A stretch of DNA of 64,000 bases from Hyphomicrobiales bacterium (lineage in GTDB: Bacteria; Pseudomonadota; Alphaproteobacteria; Rhizobiales; Beijerinckiaceae), in assembly GCA_019075865.1 (NCBI GenBank), contig JAGXAN010000004.1, positions 62,001-126,000 on the forward strand, given 5' to 3'. The notes under the pieces were generated by a model. The model was given only the letters and a program-made list of their open reading frames with translations. It was not told the origin of the DNA and searched no databases. Below are positions 19,402 to 29,202 of this stretch, in pieces (position 1 is the first letter of the stretch; each line of letters opens with the position of its first letter). The position numbers and the translations under genes are program-made.

Positions 19402-20598
19402 CTAATCGAGCGCCGCATAGACGAGTGTGCGGAACAGCAGGCGGAAGTAATCACGCTGTTCGGGGGCCTGCACCATCATGATGGCGAACAAGCCGTCATG
19501 CGGCGAAATCCAGAAAGCCGTTCCCGCCAGTCCGCCCCAGAAATATTCGCCTGCGCTGCCGGGCGACGGGGCAATTCCGGTCTGGGTGCGCACGGCAAAG
19601 CCGAGACCGAAGCGGTTGCCGGGTGGCAGCAGGGTGCGGTCAATGCCCATATGGGCCTCGAGATGGTCGCTGGCCATGAACTCGATGAGGCGCGGCGCAA
19701 GGATGCGCACGCCGTTCAGGCTGCCGCCGCCAGCCAGCATCTGCACGAAACGCGCATAGTCTGCAATGGTGGAGACAAGGCCACCACCGCCAGACTGAAA
19801 GGCCGGGGCCGTGCGCACATCGATCAGGCGCACATCCTTGCCAGTGACCGGGTCTTTGTCAAAGCCTTCGGCCAGGCGGTGCAACTGGTCAGGGGGCACA
19901 TGAAAACCCGTGTCGACCATGCCGAGCGGCCCGAAGATGCTGGCCTGCAGAAAGTTATCAAGGCTCTGGCCGGAGACGATTTCCACCACGCGGCCGATGA
20001 CATCGGTGGAATGGCTGTATTCAAACCGCTCGCCGGGCTGCCACATCAGCGGCAAAGCGGCCAGATCGGCGCAAAATTCGGCACTGGTGATGCCCCGGCG
20101 CTGGAAAAGCGTCTCTACATAGCGGCGTTGCACCGGGGAATTTCCGGTGAAGCCATAGGTCAACCCGGAAGTGTGGCGTAGCAGGTCATGGATGGTGATC
20201 GGCCGCTTCTGGTCGACGAGATCGAGTTTGTCGCCGTTCACGATCCCCACCTTCGTGTCCGCGAATTCAGGAATGAATCGCGACAGCGGGTCAGTCAGAA
20301 ACAGCCGCCCGTCCTCGATCAGCATCATCAGCGCCACCGAGACAACCGGCTTGGTCATCGAATAAATGCGGAAAATAGCATCGGCTGGCATGGCCGGGCC
20401 ATCGGGCGTCAATGCCCCCAAAGTGGTGGAATAGGCGACCTTGCCGTGGCGGGAAACCAGCATGGATAGGCCGGGCACACGCCCTTGCGCCAATTGCCGC
20501 GCCATAACGGCGGTAAGGCGCTCGAGCGCGGCAGGGTTGAGGCCGACATCGGCAGGTGCGGCGCTGGCAAGGCCGGAGAGGGGATGAATGGCGGGCAT
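19402..20598 (-). CDS. Serine hydrolase, beta-lactamase (class C) family
   Basis: A 398-residue penicillin-binding-protein/beta-lactamase-fold enzyme. The catalytic SxxK is SMTK (in IFRIYSMTKPVVSVALMMLI), the YxN-like motif is YSHS, and HTSGLTYGF and GFAVRT are family landmarks. The C-terminal HDGLFAIMMVQAPEQRDYFR is typical of esterase EstB-like members. These proteins are mostly esterases, D-aminopeptidases or transesterases rather than antibiotic-degrading enzymes. There is no obvious signal peptide, so it is probably cytoplasmic. The frame is open 15 codons further upstream; ATG 20598 (MPAIHPLSG) fits best. Copy 3 of the repeat element lies directly after the stop. Confidence 0.85.
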   Translation of the reverse strand: MPAIHPLSGLASAAPADVGLNPAALERLTAVMARQLAQGRVPGLSMLVSRHGKVAYSTTLGALTPDGPAMPADAIFRIYSMTKPVVSVALMMLIEDGRLFLTDPLSRFIPEFADTKVGIVNGDKLDLVDQKRPITIHDLLRHTSGLTYGFTGNSPVQRRYVETLFQRRGITSAEFCADLAALPLMWQPGERFEYSHSTDVIGRVVEIVSGQSLDNFLQASIFGPLGMVDTGFHVPPDQLHRLAEGFDKDPVTGKDVRLIDVRTAPAFQSGGGGLVSTIADYARFVQMLAGGGSLNGVRILAPRLIEFMASDHLEAHMGIDRTLLPPGNRFGLGFAVRTQTGIAPSPGSAGEYFWGGLAGTAFWISPHDGLFAIMMVQAPEQRDYFRLLFRTLVYAALD

Positions 20599-20732
20599 AA
20601 AAATCCGTGGCTGATGTGGGTGAGGAAACGCGGGAGCCATCACAAATTGTCATCAAAGCGGCCGCGTTGCAACCGCTGGAGTTTGGGTCAGGACTATCCG
20701 CGCAAACAGCAATCTTGCGTAAAACGCGTCAA

Positions 20733-21290
20733 CTATGGCTTTGCTGGCTCATTGGTTGAACCGATTGGCCAATTCTGGACTTGCTGCCACGCCTGTTGCG
20801 CAGATGGCGGCAGTTTGTCCATATGCTTCAGAAACAGCGCAAGGGTCCATATCTGTTGATCGTTGAGGGTTTGCCTGAACGACGGCATCGCCGTCAGGCG
20901 AATGCCATGCTTGATCTTCCAGAAGGAATAGCCCTCCGGGTCGTCTTCCACACCATCCGACCCCAATTGCGGTGGTTTTTGATAGAGACCCAGCGCTATT
21001 GGAGAGGCAGAAGCCGAGCCTTTGGCGGAACCATGGCAAACCGCACAATTTTGCGCGAAAAGCTGCACGCCACTGATCAGGTTTTGATCCGTCAGCGCCA
21101 CCGGGTTTGGCTCTTTGGGGGCGTAACGATCCAGCGTCGCATCCAGGGATGTGCTTGCCATCCAGATTTCCAGCCCACCCGGAGCGCCATCGGCATTGGC
21201 CGGGATCAGGCCGCTTCGCACCAGGGCGTAGCCACCGATCAAGGCAATTGCGAGTGTCAGGATGACACCAAAAAGGATCCCTTTGAGCAT
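20733..21290 (-). CDS. Membrane-anchored c-type cytochrome
   Basis: A 185-residue protein with an N-terminal membrane anchor or signal (about residues 3-27, KGILFGVILTLAIALIGGYA). A single haem c site CAVCH is at about residues 82-86, with a likely distal Met in TAMPSFRQTL. It would carry electrons in the periplasm. It lies downstream of coxG on the same strand but with a 399-base gap, so co-transcription with the CO dehydrogenase genes is not assured. A role as an accessory electron carrier for CO oxidation is possible but not shown; many such cytochromes serve other dehydrogenases. Confidence 0.85.
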   Translation of the reverse strand: MLKGILFGVILTLAIALIGGYALVRSGLIPANADGAPGGLEIWMASTSLDATLDRYAPKEPNPVALTDQNLISGVQLFAQNCAVCHGSAKGSASASPIALGLYQKPPQLGSDGVEDDPEGYSFWKIKHGIRLTAMPSFRQTLNDQQIWTLALFLKHMDKLPPSAQQAWQQVQNWPIGSTNEPAKP

Positions 21291-21689
21291 TTCTCCTCCT
21301 TGTTCATTGGCAGAACTATTGTTTGCGCAGGCGAAAGATTCGACAGCAATCCAGCCTCGGGCAAAGCAATCCTTATGCGAAACGCGTGCTAAGCCCCAAG
21401 CAGGTGACGGGTTGGTCCGGGCTATATTTTAGGTTGTGTCGGAACACCTCGGCTGAGGCAATAAATTTGGCATTCCGGATAGTCTTTGGCAATATGTTTT
21501 CGCCCTTGAACCGAAGAATTTCTTTTTTGTTGCCAAATCTATTTTCAAGATCGTGGGCTGGATCTTATGGCAAGGTCAAGCATGACGGACTCTGCGCACA
21601 AGGATGCGCCGCGCGGCAAAAGCCGTTGAAGGCCACCACACCGTCGGCAGCTTTCGTCAGGCGCCTGATGTCCCTCATGGCCCAGATGG
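21291..21689. other. Intergenic region, cytochrome c / coxG
   Basis: These 399 bases contain no gene I can support. A 37-codon minus-strand frame at 21565-21678 encodes a Cys-containing peptide just after coxG, but nothing else argues for it. The stretch 21400-21560 is markedly more AT-rich than its neighbours and may hold a promoter for the cytochrome gene. I see no inverted repeats strong enough to call a terminator for the cox operon. Confidence 0.4.
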
Positions 21690-22316
21690 CTAAGCGGATC
21701 TGTGCGCCGAGCAAATGGGGAAGTGAAAAGCATCATTCATCTCATGATGATGGCCATTCAGGCAGCACAAATTGGAGCTGAAGGTGATCATCAGTACGGC
21801 GACGCCGGTTGTGCCGATGATTTTGCCAAACCAGCCTTTTTTGACTGGCTCTGCCTCGGGCGTTTCGGCGACCGGTGCGGGGCCAACGATCTCGCTGAAT
21901 TTTTCAAAAAAATCGCCGGCCAGTTTTTTGGCAGTGCCATCGATCAGGCGGCTGCCAAGCTGGGCAATTTTGCCGCCAATTTCGGCGTTCACCGTATAGT
22001 TCAACAGGGTGGCATCGCCCTCTGCCACCAGAGAAACCTTCGCGCCGCCCTTGGCAAAGCCCGCCATGCCGCCAGAGCCTTCGCCGGAGATCGTGTAGCC
22101 ATTGGGCGGGTCGAAATCCGAAAGCAGAACTTTGCCGGTGAAGCTGGCTTTCACCGGGCCAACGCGCAGCGTCACTTTGGCGTTCATTTCATTTTCGGAG
22201 GTCTTTTCAATGCTTTCGCAACCGGGGATGCATTGCCGCAGCACGTCAACATCATTCAACGCCGCATAGACCTTCTCGCGCGAGGCTTCGATGCGTTGGG
22301 AGCCGTTCATATCCAT
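21690..22316 (-). CDS. coxG: CO dehydrogenase membrane anchor CoxG
   Basis: A 208-residue SRPBCC-fold protein of the CoxG family. It opens MDMNGSQRIEASREKVYAAL and contains LNDVDVLRQCIPGCESIEK and ISGEGSGGMAGFAKGGAKVSL. CoxG anchors CO dehydrogenase to the cytoplasmic membrane in O. carboxidovorans. After an Ala/Pro/Glu-rich linker comes a hydrophobic segment (KIIGTTGVAVLMITFSSNLC), a likely membrane anchor. The last 30 residues, with HHHE and several Cys, are atypical and could reflect a C-terminal frameshift or an unusual tail. It is the last gene of the cox cluster, 14 bases after coxF. Confidence 0.88.
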   Translation of the reverse strand: MDMNGSQRIEASREKVYAALNDVDVLRQCIPGCESIEKTSENEMNAKVTLRVGPVKASFTGKVLLSDFDPPNGYTISGEGSGGMAGFAKGGAKVSLVAEGDATLLNYTVNAEIGGKIAQLGSRLIDGTAKKLAGDFFEKFSEIVGPAPVAETPEAEPVKKGWFGKIIGTTGVAVLMITFSSNLCCLNGHHHEMNDAFHFPICSAHRSA

Positions 22317-22330
22317 TTTGCTGTTCCTTG

Positions 22331-23146
22331 CTATATTTGTCTTTGGCCAAAACGGCGGATTTCCACCATTTCCGCCACAATCGAGAGTGCAATTTCATCG
22401 GGCGTGATCGCGCCCAAATCCTTGCCGGCCGGCGCTTTGATCTTGGCAAGCACCTCTGGAGCAACCCCGTCCTTGATCAAGTCCTGGTTCAAGGCAGCCG
22501 CCTTTTTGCGTGAGCCGACAAAGGCAAAATATTTGGCGGGCGCGTGGATCATGGCTTTGAGGGCGGCGCTGTCGCCGCGCCCTTGCGTGGCAATCACGAT
22601 ATAATCATGGGCCGAGCCATCTTCTGGCAACTGAAAGCCGTCAATCAGCCGATCCACCCCTGCAAAAGCGGCATGGTCGGCTTGCGGCGCGCACAGGATC
22701 ACGAAAAAATCCAACCGACGCGCCAGATCAGCCAGAGCCACCGCAACGGGGGAAGCCCCGCAGATGATCAGGTGCGGGCGCGGCAAAACCGGCTCGACAA
22801 ATATATCCATGGTGCCCTGACTTGGGCACATGTTCTTGGCATAAACTACGCCGTCCCGGAGTTCTCCGGCATGGACTTGATGTTCCTGCAACAGGTCGCC
22901 GGGTTGGATGCTGACCAAACGCGGCTTGCCGTCGGTGAGTGCCTCGCGAGCCGCTTTCAGCACAGCACCGCGTGCGCAACCGCCGCCAATCCATCCGGCC
23001 GATATACTGCCGTCGGCCAGTATCACCGCCTTGGCGCCCGCTTTGGCTGCGGTCACGGAAATGGTTCGCACCACCGTTGCCAGGGCAAAGGGTTCGCCGC
23101 GCGCTTTGGTTTCATTGACGAGGTCAAGAATGTCGGTGTGTGGCAT
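22331..23146 (-). CDS. coxF: XdhC-family molybdenum-enzyme maturation protein CoxF
   Basis: A 271-residue XdhC/CoxI-type protein. Its N-terminal part has the family signature GEPFALATVVRTISVTAAKAGAKAV and GWIGGGCARG. Its C-terminal part is a Rossmann-like domain (LIICGASPVAVALADLARRLDFFVILC). Members help insert or sulfurate the molybdenum cofactor of xanthine-oxidase-family enzymes. The place after coxE and before coxG equals that of coxF in O. carboxidovorans. Spacing to coxE is two bases. It acts in the cytoplasm on CoxL. Confidence 0.88.
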   Translation of the reverse strand: MPHTDILDLVNETKARGEPFALATVVRTISVTAAKAGAKAVILADGSISAGWIGGGCARGAVLKAAREALTDGKPRLVSIQPGDLLQEHQVHAGELRDGVVYAKNMCPSQGTMDIFVEPVLPRPHLIICGASPVAVALADLARRLDFFVILCAPQADHAAFAGVDRLIDGFQLPEDGSAHDYIVIATQGRGDSAALKAMIHAPAKYFAFVGSRKKAAALNQDLIKDGVAPEVLAKIKAPAGKDLGAITPDEIALSIVAEMVEIRRFGQRQI

Positions 23147-23148
23147 GA

Positions 23149-24324
23149 TTAAATCCTCGCCAGATAGGGTTCAAGCGCTTGTAAGCTTGCAAGATTATGG
23201 GCGGGCGCAAACAGATCGATATGCGGCAGCGCCGCCTGCATTCCGGCAGCGGCGGGCGTATAATCTTGCCAGCCAATCATCGGATTGAGCCAGGCTATGC
23301 GGCGACAACGCTTGTGCAACGCAGCCATTTCCGCGCCCAGATTTTCCGCCGGGCCGGTGTCATAACCATCCGAAACGATCATCACGCAGGTGCGCGAATG
23401 AATGACGCGCCTGGCGTGCCAGCGGTTAAAGGTGGCAAGGCTTTCGCCGATGCGGGTGCCCCCGCCAACGCCTTGCGCCAGCAGTGACATTCGCTCCACC
23501 GCGCGCTGGGCATCGCGCTCGCGCAAGGCCGGCGAAACATGGACGAGGCGCGTATGAAAGACAAAGGCTTCAGCCTCGCGGAAACTGTCGAGAACGCCGT
23601 GCATGAAACGCAGGAATACCGAGGAATAAAGGCTCATCGAGCCGGAGGCATCGAGCAAAACCACCAGCCGCAGCGGCTTGTCCTTGCGCTGGCGATGCAC
23701 CAACTCAAGTGGCGTGCCGCCATGGGCGATGCTTTTGTGAATGGTGCGGCGCAGATCAAGCTTTTGCCCGGAGCGGCGCGCGTGCATCCGCCGGGTGAGC
23801 CGTGCGCGCATGCTTTTGGCGAGGCGCGCGGCAATATCATGCGCGGCAGCGAGATCTTCAGGCTGGGTAAGATGGCGAAAATCAACCTGCGAGAGCCGTT
23901 CGGCTCGTGATGCGCCTTCGCGTTTGGATTGGCCGGCCTCCAGCGCCTCCCCCTCACCACGCTGCACATGATCGGCGTTTTCACTCTCGCCCAGTCCGCG
24001 TGCACCACTTTCCACCGTTTGCAAACCGGAAGGAGCCTTTTGCGGCGCGCCGGAAATACGTGTGGCGGATTTCATGCCGCGCAACAGCCAATAAGCGTCA
24101 AATATCTCGTTGAATTTTTGCCAGTCCGATTGCCGGCTGCACAACAAGGCACGAAGCGCTGGCCGCAGACGGGAAGGGCGCGCAGCCGCTTCACCACCCA
24201 GAATGTTTAAGGCATCGCGCGTTTCCGCAAGGCCGATGACAAAGCCATTGTCGCGCAGGGTGCGGATGAAACCGCTCATTTTATGGCGTGACGCTTCACC
24301 GATGGATTGGGCCTGCGCGCTCAT
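23149..24324 (-). CDS. coxE: CoxE, von Willebrand factor A-domain protein
   Basis: A 391-residue protein with a C-terminal VWA domain. The MIDAS motif DASGSMS is at about residue 230, followed by conserved Thr (GGGTRIGESL) and Asp (VSDGYDTG) positions. CoxE works with the AAA+ ATPase CoxD in building the copper-sulfur-molybdenum active site of CO dehydrogenase in O. carboxidovorans. The N-terminal half is the DUF-type CoxE helical region. One base separates it from coxD, which indicates tight coupling. Confidence 0.92.
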   Translation of the reverse strand: MSAQAQSIGEASRHKMSGFIRTLRDNGFVIGLAETRDALNILGGEAAARPSRLRPALRALLCSRQSDWQKFNEIFDAYWLLRGMKSATRISGAPQKAPSGLQTVESGARGLGESENADHVQRGEGEALEAGQSKREGASRAERLSQVDFRHLTQPEDLAAAHDIAARLAKSMRARLTRRMHARRSGQKLDLRRTIHKSIAHGGTPLELVHRQRKDKPLRLVVLLDASGSMSLYSSVFLRFMHGVLDSFREAEAFVFHTRLVHVSPALRERDAQRAVERMSLLAQGVGGGTRIGESLATFNRWHARRVIHSRTCVMIVSDGYDTGPAENLGAEMAALHKRCRRIAWLNPMIGWQDYTPAAAGMQAALPHIDLFAPAHNLASLQALEPYLARI

Positions 24325-24325
24325 G

Positions 24326-25213
24326 CTAGGCCACCTTACCCAAAAGGCGGTCGCTGACTTCTTGGGTGATCCGGCTTTTGTCCTCGGCGGTCTTGATCAG
24401 ACAAACCAGCGTGTCAAACACCGTTTCCGGTTCGTCGCGCAAATGCCGCAACTCCAGCCCCGCCAGGGTTGCGGCCCAATCCAGCGTTTCAGCGACCCCG
24501 GGCGCCTTGCGCAAATCTTCCTTGCGGATCAGGTTGACCATTGTGGCGATTTGCAGCGCCAAAGCGGCGTCGATATGAGGAATCCTTGCAAGAATAATCC
24601 GCGCTTCGCGGTCAACATCGGGATAATCAACGTAATGATAGAGGCAGCGCCGTCGCAGCGCATCGGACAGTTCGCGGGTGCCGTTCGAGGTGAGGATCAC
24701 GCGCGGAATGGTCGTGGCCTTGATGGTGCCAAGCTCTGGGATTGATACCTGATAATCGGAGAGCAATTCCAGGAGGAACGCCTCGAATTCCTCATCCGCC
24801 CGGTCGATTTCATCGATCAGCAGGACGGGGGCCTTTGACTGGCGGATGGCCGCAAGCAGGGGCCGCTCCAACAGATATTTCTCCGAGAAAATATGCTCTT
24901 CGACATGCGAAGCATCTAGGCCTTCACGCGCCTTGATCGCCAAAAGCTGGCGTTGATAATTCCATTCATACAAAGCCCCGCTCTGGTCGAGCCCCTCATA
25001 GCATTGCAGGCGGATCAGCCGCGTGTCATGCGCCAGGGCCAGCGCCCGGGCGACCTCGGTCTTGCCAACGCCGGCCTCGCCTTCCAGCAGCAGAGGCCGC
25101 GAGAGTGATTCCATCAGCCAGAGCGCCGTGGCGAGATCCCGGTCGGGAATATACCCGACCGAGGCCATTTGAACGGCAATCTTTTCGCTTGGAATTTTCA
25201 CTGCTTTTTCCAA
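24326..25213 (-). CDS. coxD: CoxD, MoxR-family AAA+ ATPase
   Basis: A 295-residue AAA+ ATPase with Walker A GEAGVGKTE (about residues 41-49), Walker B LLIDEIDRA, sensor 1 LTSNGTRELSDALRRRCLYHY and a MoxR-type C-terminal lid. In O. carboxidovorans CoxD is needed to sulfurate and load copper into the CoxL active site, probably as a partial unfoldase working with CoxE. It starts two bases after coxL ends, so its level follows that of the enzyme. Confidence 0.94.
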   Translation of the reverse strand: MEKAVKIPSEKIAVQMASVGYIPDRDLATALWLMESLSRPLLLEGEAGVGKTEVARALALAHDTRLIRLQCYEGLDQSGALYEWNYQRQLLAIKAREGLDASHVEEHIFSEKYLLERPLLAAIRQSKAPVLLIDEIDRADEEFEAFLLELLSDYQVSIPELGTIKATTIPRVILTSNGTRELSDALRRRCLYHYVDYPDVDREARIILARIPHIDAALALQIATMVNLIRKEDLRKAPGVAETLDWAATLAGLELRHLRDEPETVFDTLVCLIKTAEDKSRITQEVSDRLLGKVA

Positions 25214-25215
25214 AA

Positions 25216-27645
25216 CTACTTATGCAGGCCGAGACGCTCGCCAACCTTCCACAACCGCCACGCATCATGCGGCATCTGGATATGTCCGGCATTGAGGAAA
25301 GCGTAAGCATCGTTCACCGCATTGGAGAAACAGGGCACGCCGCCAACATGCGGGCTCTCACCCACACCCTTCGCCCCAATCGGGTGATGCGGGGAAGGGG
25401 TTACTGTGAAGTCGGTTTCCCAATGCGGGGTTTCCACGGCGGTTGGCAGGAAGAAATCCATGAAGCTGGCACCCATGACATTGCCGGTTTCATCGTAGCG
25501 GATTTCCTGCCCCATGGCGCAGGCAAAGGCTTCGGTAAGCCCGCCATGCACCTGCCCCTCAATGATCATCGGATTGATGCGGGTGCCGCAATCATCCAGA
25601 GCATAGAAGCGGCGGGTTTTGGCAACGCCCGTATCCACATCAATATCCATGACGCAGAAATAAGCACCGAAAGGGTAGGTCATGTTCGGCGGCTCATAAT
25701 AATTCACCGCCTCCAGACCCGGCTCCATGTTGGGTGGTGGGCTGTTATAGGCCGACCAGGCAATTTCCTTCATGGTTTTGAATTTTTCCGGCAAGCCTTT
25801 GACGCGGAACCGATCAACGTCCCACTCCAGATCGCCTTCGTGCACTTCCAGCATATGCGCCGCGATCATTTGGGCTTTCGCCTTGATCTTGCGCGCAGCA
25901 ACAGCAGTCGCAGCACCGGCAACCGGGGTCGAGCGCGAGCCATACGTGCCCAAACCATAAGGCGCCGTATCGGTGTTGCCTTCCTCGATCATGATGTCAT
26001 CGGCGGGAATACCAAGTTCGGTGGCAATGATCTGGGCATAGGTGGTTTCGTGGCCTTGCCCCTGACTTTTGGTGCCCATGCGGGCAATGATCGAGCCGGT
26101 CGGGTGAATGCGGATTTCGGCTGAGTCAAACATGGCAATGCCAAGAATGTCACAGTTTTTCGACGGGCCGGCACCCACGATTTCGGTGAAGAATGAAATG
26201 CCGATCCCCATAAGCTCGCGGGTTTCGCCGCGTTGGAAGGCGGCGCGCTTGGCCGCTTGCTCTTTGCGCAATTCGGCGTAGCCAATGGTGTCCATCGCCT
26301 TTTTCATGGCGGTGTGATAATCGCCGCTGTCATATTCCCAGCCCAAAGCGGAATGATAGGGAAACTGTTCCGCCTTGATAAAGTTTTTGAGGCGCAATTC
26401 AGCGGCATCCATCCCAATTTTTTGGGCCAGCACTTCAACGGCCCGCTCAATGGCAAACACCGCCTCCGTGACACGGAAAGAACAGCGATAGGCGACGCCG
26501 CCCGAGGCTTTGTTCGTGTACACGCCATCCACAACCAGATGCGCGGTTGGAATGTCATAAGACCCCGTGCAGATGTTCATGAAACCAGCCGGCCATTTCG
26601 ATGGGTCGGCGCAAGCGTCAAACGCGCCGTGATCGGCCAGCACATGCACGCGCATGGCCAATATCTTGCCTTCCTTGGTGGCGGCAAGCTCGGTGGTCAT
26701 GTGATAATCACGCGCAAAAGACGTGGTGGAAAGGTTTTCCATCCGGTCTTCCACCCATTTCACCGGCACGCCAAGCACGATGGAGCCAACAACCGAGCAG
26801 ACATAACCGGCATAAGCGCCCACCTTATTGCCAAAACCACCGCCAATATCGGGCGCGATCACGTGGATCTTGTGCTCTGGCAGACCGGAAATCAGCGACA
26901 CAACGGTGCGGATGACATGGGGGGCCTGAAACGTGCCCCACAAGGTCAACTCGCCCTTGATCTTGTCAAAGGAAGCGACGCTCTGGCAGGTTTCCAGCGG
27001 GGAGGGGTGCGTGCGATGGTCAACCAGCATTTCCTTGATGGTGACTTCCGCATTGGCAAAAATCGCGTCTGTCGCGTCCTTGTCGCCAATCTGCCACTCA
27101 AAAATATGGTTTGGATGTTTGCGCGGGCCATGTGCACCCACCATTTTGTCCTTGATGTCCTCGCGCAGAACCGGCGCATCTGGCAGCATCGATTTGAATG
27201 GGTCGACGATGCAGGGCAGCGCCTCATAAACCACGTCAACCAACTCGGTCGCATCGGATGCGATATAGCGATCCTTGGCGATGACGAAAGCCACTTCCTG
27301 ATTCTGGAAAAGCACCTTTTCTTCGGCCAGAACCGCCTGAACATCGCCCGCCAGCGTTGGCATATAATGCAATCCGAGCGGCTTCAGATCGGCGGCGGTG
27401 AGCACGGCGATGACGCCGGGCAATGCCTTGGCCCGCGTGGTATCAATGCTGACGATACGGGCGTGGGCATGGGGCGAGCGGACAAAATCGCCAAACACCA
27501 TGCCCGGCAATTTCAGGTCATCGACATAATTGCCCTTGCCCTGGGTGAAGCGGATGTCCTCGACGCGTTTGCGCTTGCACCCCATGCCTTGCAGCTTTTC
27601 GGTGCGTTCGGCGCGGTCGATATCAATCGGGGTCTGCTTGTTCAT
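25216..27645 (-). CDS. coxL: Aerobic CO dehydrogenase large subunit, form I
   Basis: The 809-residue molybdopterin subunit that oxidises CO with water to CO2 at a Mo-S-Cu site. The active-site loop reads VAYRCSFR, the form I signature that marks true CO dehydrogenases; form II proteins have AYRGAGR. The copper-binding Cys is at about residue 388. Other landmarks are GGGFGNK, the Q-rich [15 protein letters not shown] and the catalytic-Glu motif GAKGVGESP. Length equals that of O. carboxidovorans CoxL. A longer open frame reaches 28005 through coxS, but ATG 27645 ([20 protein letters not shown]) gives the proper N-terminus and a 4-bp overlap with coxS. Confidence 0.97.
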   Translation of the reverse strand: MNKQTPIDIDRAERTEKLQGMGCKRKRVEDIRFTQGKGNYVDDLKLPGMVFGDFVRSPHAHARIVSIDTTRAKALPGVIAVLTAADLKPLGLHYMPTLAGDVQAVLAEEKVLFQNQEVAFVIAKDRYIASDATELVDVVYEALPCIVDPFKSMLPDAPVLREDIKDKMVGAHGPRKHPNHIFEWQIGDKDATDAIFANAEVTIKEMLVDHRTHPSPLETCQSVASFDKIKGELTLWGTFQAPHVIRTVVSLISGLPEHKIHVIAPDIGGGFGNKVGAYAGYVCSVVGSIVLGVPVKWVEDRMENLSTTSFARDYHMTTELAATKEGKILAMRVHVLADHGAFDACADPSKWPAGFMNICTGSYDIPTAHLVVDGVYTNKASGGVAYRCSFRVTEAVFAIERAVEVLAQKIGMDAAELRLKNFIKAEQFPYHSALGWEYDSGDYHTAMKKAMDTIGYAELRKEQAAKRAAFQRGETRELMGIGISFFTEIVGAGPSKNCDILGIAMFDSAEIRIHPTGSIIARMGTKSQGQGHETTYAQIIATELGIPADDIMIEEGNTDTAPYGLGTYGSRSTPVAGAATAVAARKIKAKAQMIAAHMLEVHEGDLEWDVDRFRVKGLPEKFKTMKEIAWSAYNSPPPNMEPGLEAVNYYEPPNMTYPFGAYFCVMDIDVDTGVAKTRRFYALDDCGTRINPMIIEGQVHGGLTEAFACAMGQEIRYDETGNVMGASFMDFFLPTAVETPHWETDFTVTPSPHHPIGAKGVGESPHVGGVPCFSNAVNDAYAFLNAGHIQMPHDAWRLWKVGERLGLHK

Positions 27646-28142
27646 TGTGCGGCCTCCAGAAACGGGGTTCCATTGATCTTGGCCGCGGCATATTGGATGG
27701 CCTTGACGATATTGACGTAGCCGGTGCAGCGGCAGAGGTTTCCGGCAATGCCGAAGCGGATTTCCTCTTCGCTTGGGGTGGGATTTTCCTGCAACAGGCG
27801 ATGCGCCCGCAAAATCATTCCCGGGGTGCAATAGCCGCATTGCAACCCATGCATCATGCGAAAGCCTTCCTGCAAGGCACTGAGCGTGCCATCGGGATTG
27901 GCAACGCCTTCGATGGTGGTGATATGCGCGCCCTGCGCCTGAACGGCGAAGGTCATGCAGCTTTTCACCGACATTCCGTCGATCTCCACCGTGCAGGCAC
28001 CGCAATGGCCGGTATCGCAGCCGATATGGGCACCCGTAAGATTTTGCTGTTCACGCAAGAAATGGATGAGCAGGGTGCGCGGTTCGACAAGCGCCTCAAC
28101 CTCATTGCCATTGATCGATAAAGTGATGTGTGTTTTGGCCAT
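27642..28142 (-). CDS. coxS: Aerobic CO dehydrogenase iron-sulfur subunit
   Basis: A 166-residue protein with two [2Fe-2S] clusters. The N-terminal plant-ferredoxin-type cluster is ligated in [16 protein letters not shown] and the following KSC. The C-terminal all-helical cluster is in QCGYCTPGM and CRCTGY. It passes electrons from CoxL to the FAD of CoxM. Length equals that of O. carboxidovorans CoxS. It overlaps coxL by four bases. Confidence 0.97.
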   Translation of the reverse strand: MAKTHITLSINGNEVEALVEPRTLLIHFLREQQNLTGAHIGCDTGHCGACTVEIDGMSVKSCMTFAVQAQGAHITTIEGVANPDGTLSALQEGFRMMHGLQCGYCTPGMILRAHRLLQENPTPSEEEIRFGIAGNLCRCTGYVNIVKAIQYAAAKINGTPFLEAAQ

Positions 28143-28153
28143 TGGAGTTCCCT

Positions 28154-29020
28154 TTAACCGTGAGCGCGGGATTTCGCCCGCTCAAGCGCGCGGCGCAGCA
28201 TGATGCCCGCCATTTTGGTGCGATATTCGGCCGGCCCACGCATGTCGGAAGCCGGATTGGTGATGGCCTCAGCCGCAGCAACCGCTTTGGCGATCGAGGC
28301 TTCATCGAGTTGGGTGCCCACAAGTGCCTTGCCAGCCGCTTCCGCCCAAAGTGGCGTTTCCGAGACATTGGTCAGGCCGATGGACGCGCTGGTGCAGGTA
28401 GCCACCGACATGGTGATCATCACGGCGGCGGCGGCGGTGGCATAATCGCCGATTTTGCGCTTGAGCTTTTCATAGCCATAGCCATGCCCTGCGACGGGCT
28501 TGCCGATGCGCACGGCGCTTACAATTTCATCTGCCTGCAAGGCCGTATCATATGCGCCGTTGTAAAAGGCCCGAGCGGCCACCTCGCGCTCGCCCTTGGG
28601 GCCAACCAGTTGATAGCTGGCATCGAGGCACTGCATCAGGGCCGGCATGTCATTGCCGGGGTCGCCATTGGCGACATTGCCGCCAAGCGTGCCTTTGTAG
28701 CGAATTTGCGGATCGGCAATCACCAGCGAGGTTTCGCGAATGATCGGCAAATATTTGGCCAGCAATTCAGAGGCGATGAGTTCATGCTGTGTCGTCATCG
28801 CGCCGATGATAATGTCATTGCCCTGTTCACGAATGCCGTGGAGTTCGGCGATGGCAGACAGATCAATGAGATGCTCAGGTGAGGCGAGGCGCGTCTTCAT
28901 CATGGCGATGAGACTCTGGCCCCCCGCCAGCGGGCGGGCATCGTCACCAAGTTTTGCCAAAAGCGCCACCACCGAGGCGACGGAATCCGGGCGATAATAT
29001 TCAAATGTTCCAGGTATCAT
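28154..29020 (-). CDS. coxM: Aerobic CO dehydrogenase FAD subunit
   Basis: A 288-residue flavoprotein of the xanthine-dehydrogenase medium-subunit family. FAD-binding motifs [11 protein letters not shown] (about residues 32-42) and [17 protein letters not shown] (about 111-127) are intact. It takes electrons from CoxS and hands them to the respiratory chain. Length equals that of O. carboxidovorans CoxM. A GGAGG ribosome-binding site precedes the ATG. It is the first structural gene of the coxMSLDEFG run, so the main promoter is probably in the 182 bases upstream. Confidence 0.96.
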   Translation of the reverse strand: MIPGTFEYYRPDSVASVVALLAKLGDDARPLAGGQSLIAMMKTRLASPEHLIDLSAIAELHGIREQGNDIIIGAMTTQHELIASELLAKYLPIIRETSLVIADPQIRYKGTLGGNVANGDPGNDMPALMQCLDASYQLVGPKGEREVAARAFYNGAYDTALQADEIVSAVRIGKPVAGHGYGYEKLKRKIGDYATAAAAVMITMSVATCTSASIGLTNVSETPLWAEAAGKALVGTQLDEASIAKAVAAAEAITNPASDMRGPAEYRTKMAGIMLRRALERAKSRAHG

Positions 29021-29149
29021 GTGCGCTCCTCCCAGAGCTCGCGGGCTTTTTCAGCTTCGCTTTGAAGCCAACACAGCGGCTCAATTGGGAGAAGGATGCA
29101 GAAATGGCGGGCGTTTTGACAAGCTGTAGCGCACCAAACACCCGATATC

Positions 29150-29181
29150 GCATGAAATGCGGCGCTCCTGCACGAAATGCG
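29150..29181. promoter_or_regulatory. Direct repeats upstream of coxM, candidate LytTR site
   Basis: GCATGAAATGCG at 29150-29161 and GCACGAAATGCG at 29170-29181 match at 11 of 12 positions and are spaced 20 bp start to start, about two helical turns. LytTR-domain regulators usually bind pairs of direct repeats spaced this way. The adjacent coxC encodes a LytTR domain, and the repeats lie 130-160 bases before coxM. Binding is inference. Confidence 0.4.
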
Positions 29182-29202
29182 TCTGTATGGCTGACCTAAA
29201 AC

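Noticed and set aside
19402-20598. The serine hydrolase as an antibiotic-resistance beta-lactamase
   Set aside because: Motifs (SMTK, YSHS, EstB-like C-terminus) and lack of a signal peptide point to the esterase-like group.
21565-21678. A 37-codon minus-strand frame after coxG with three Cys
   Set aside because: No homology I can name and no clear ribosome-binding site.
26233-27720. A 495-codon plus-strand frame opposite coxL
   Set aside because: An antisense shadow of coxL, whose identity is certain.
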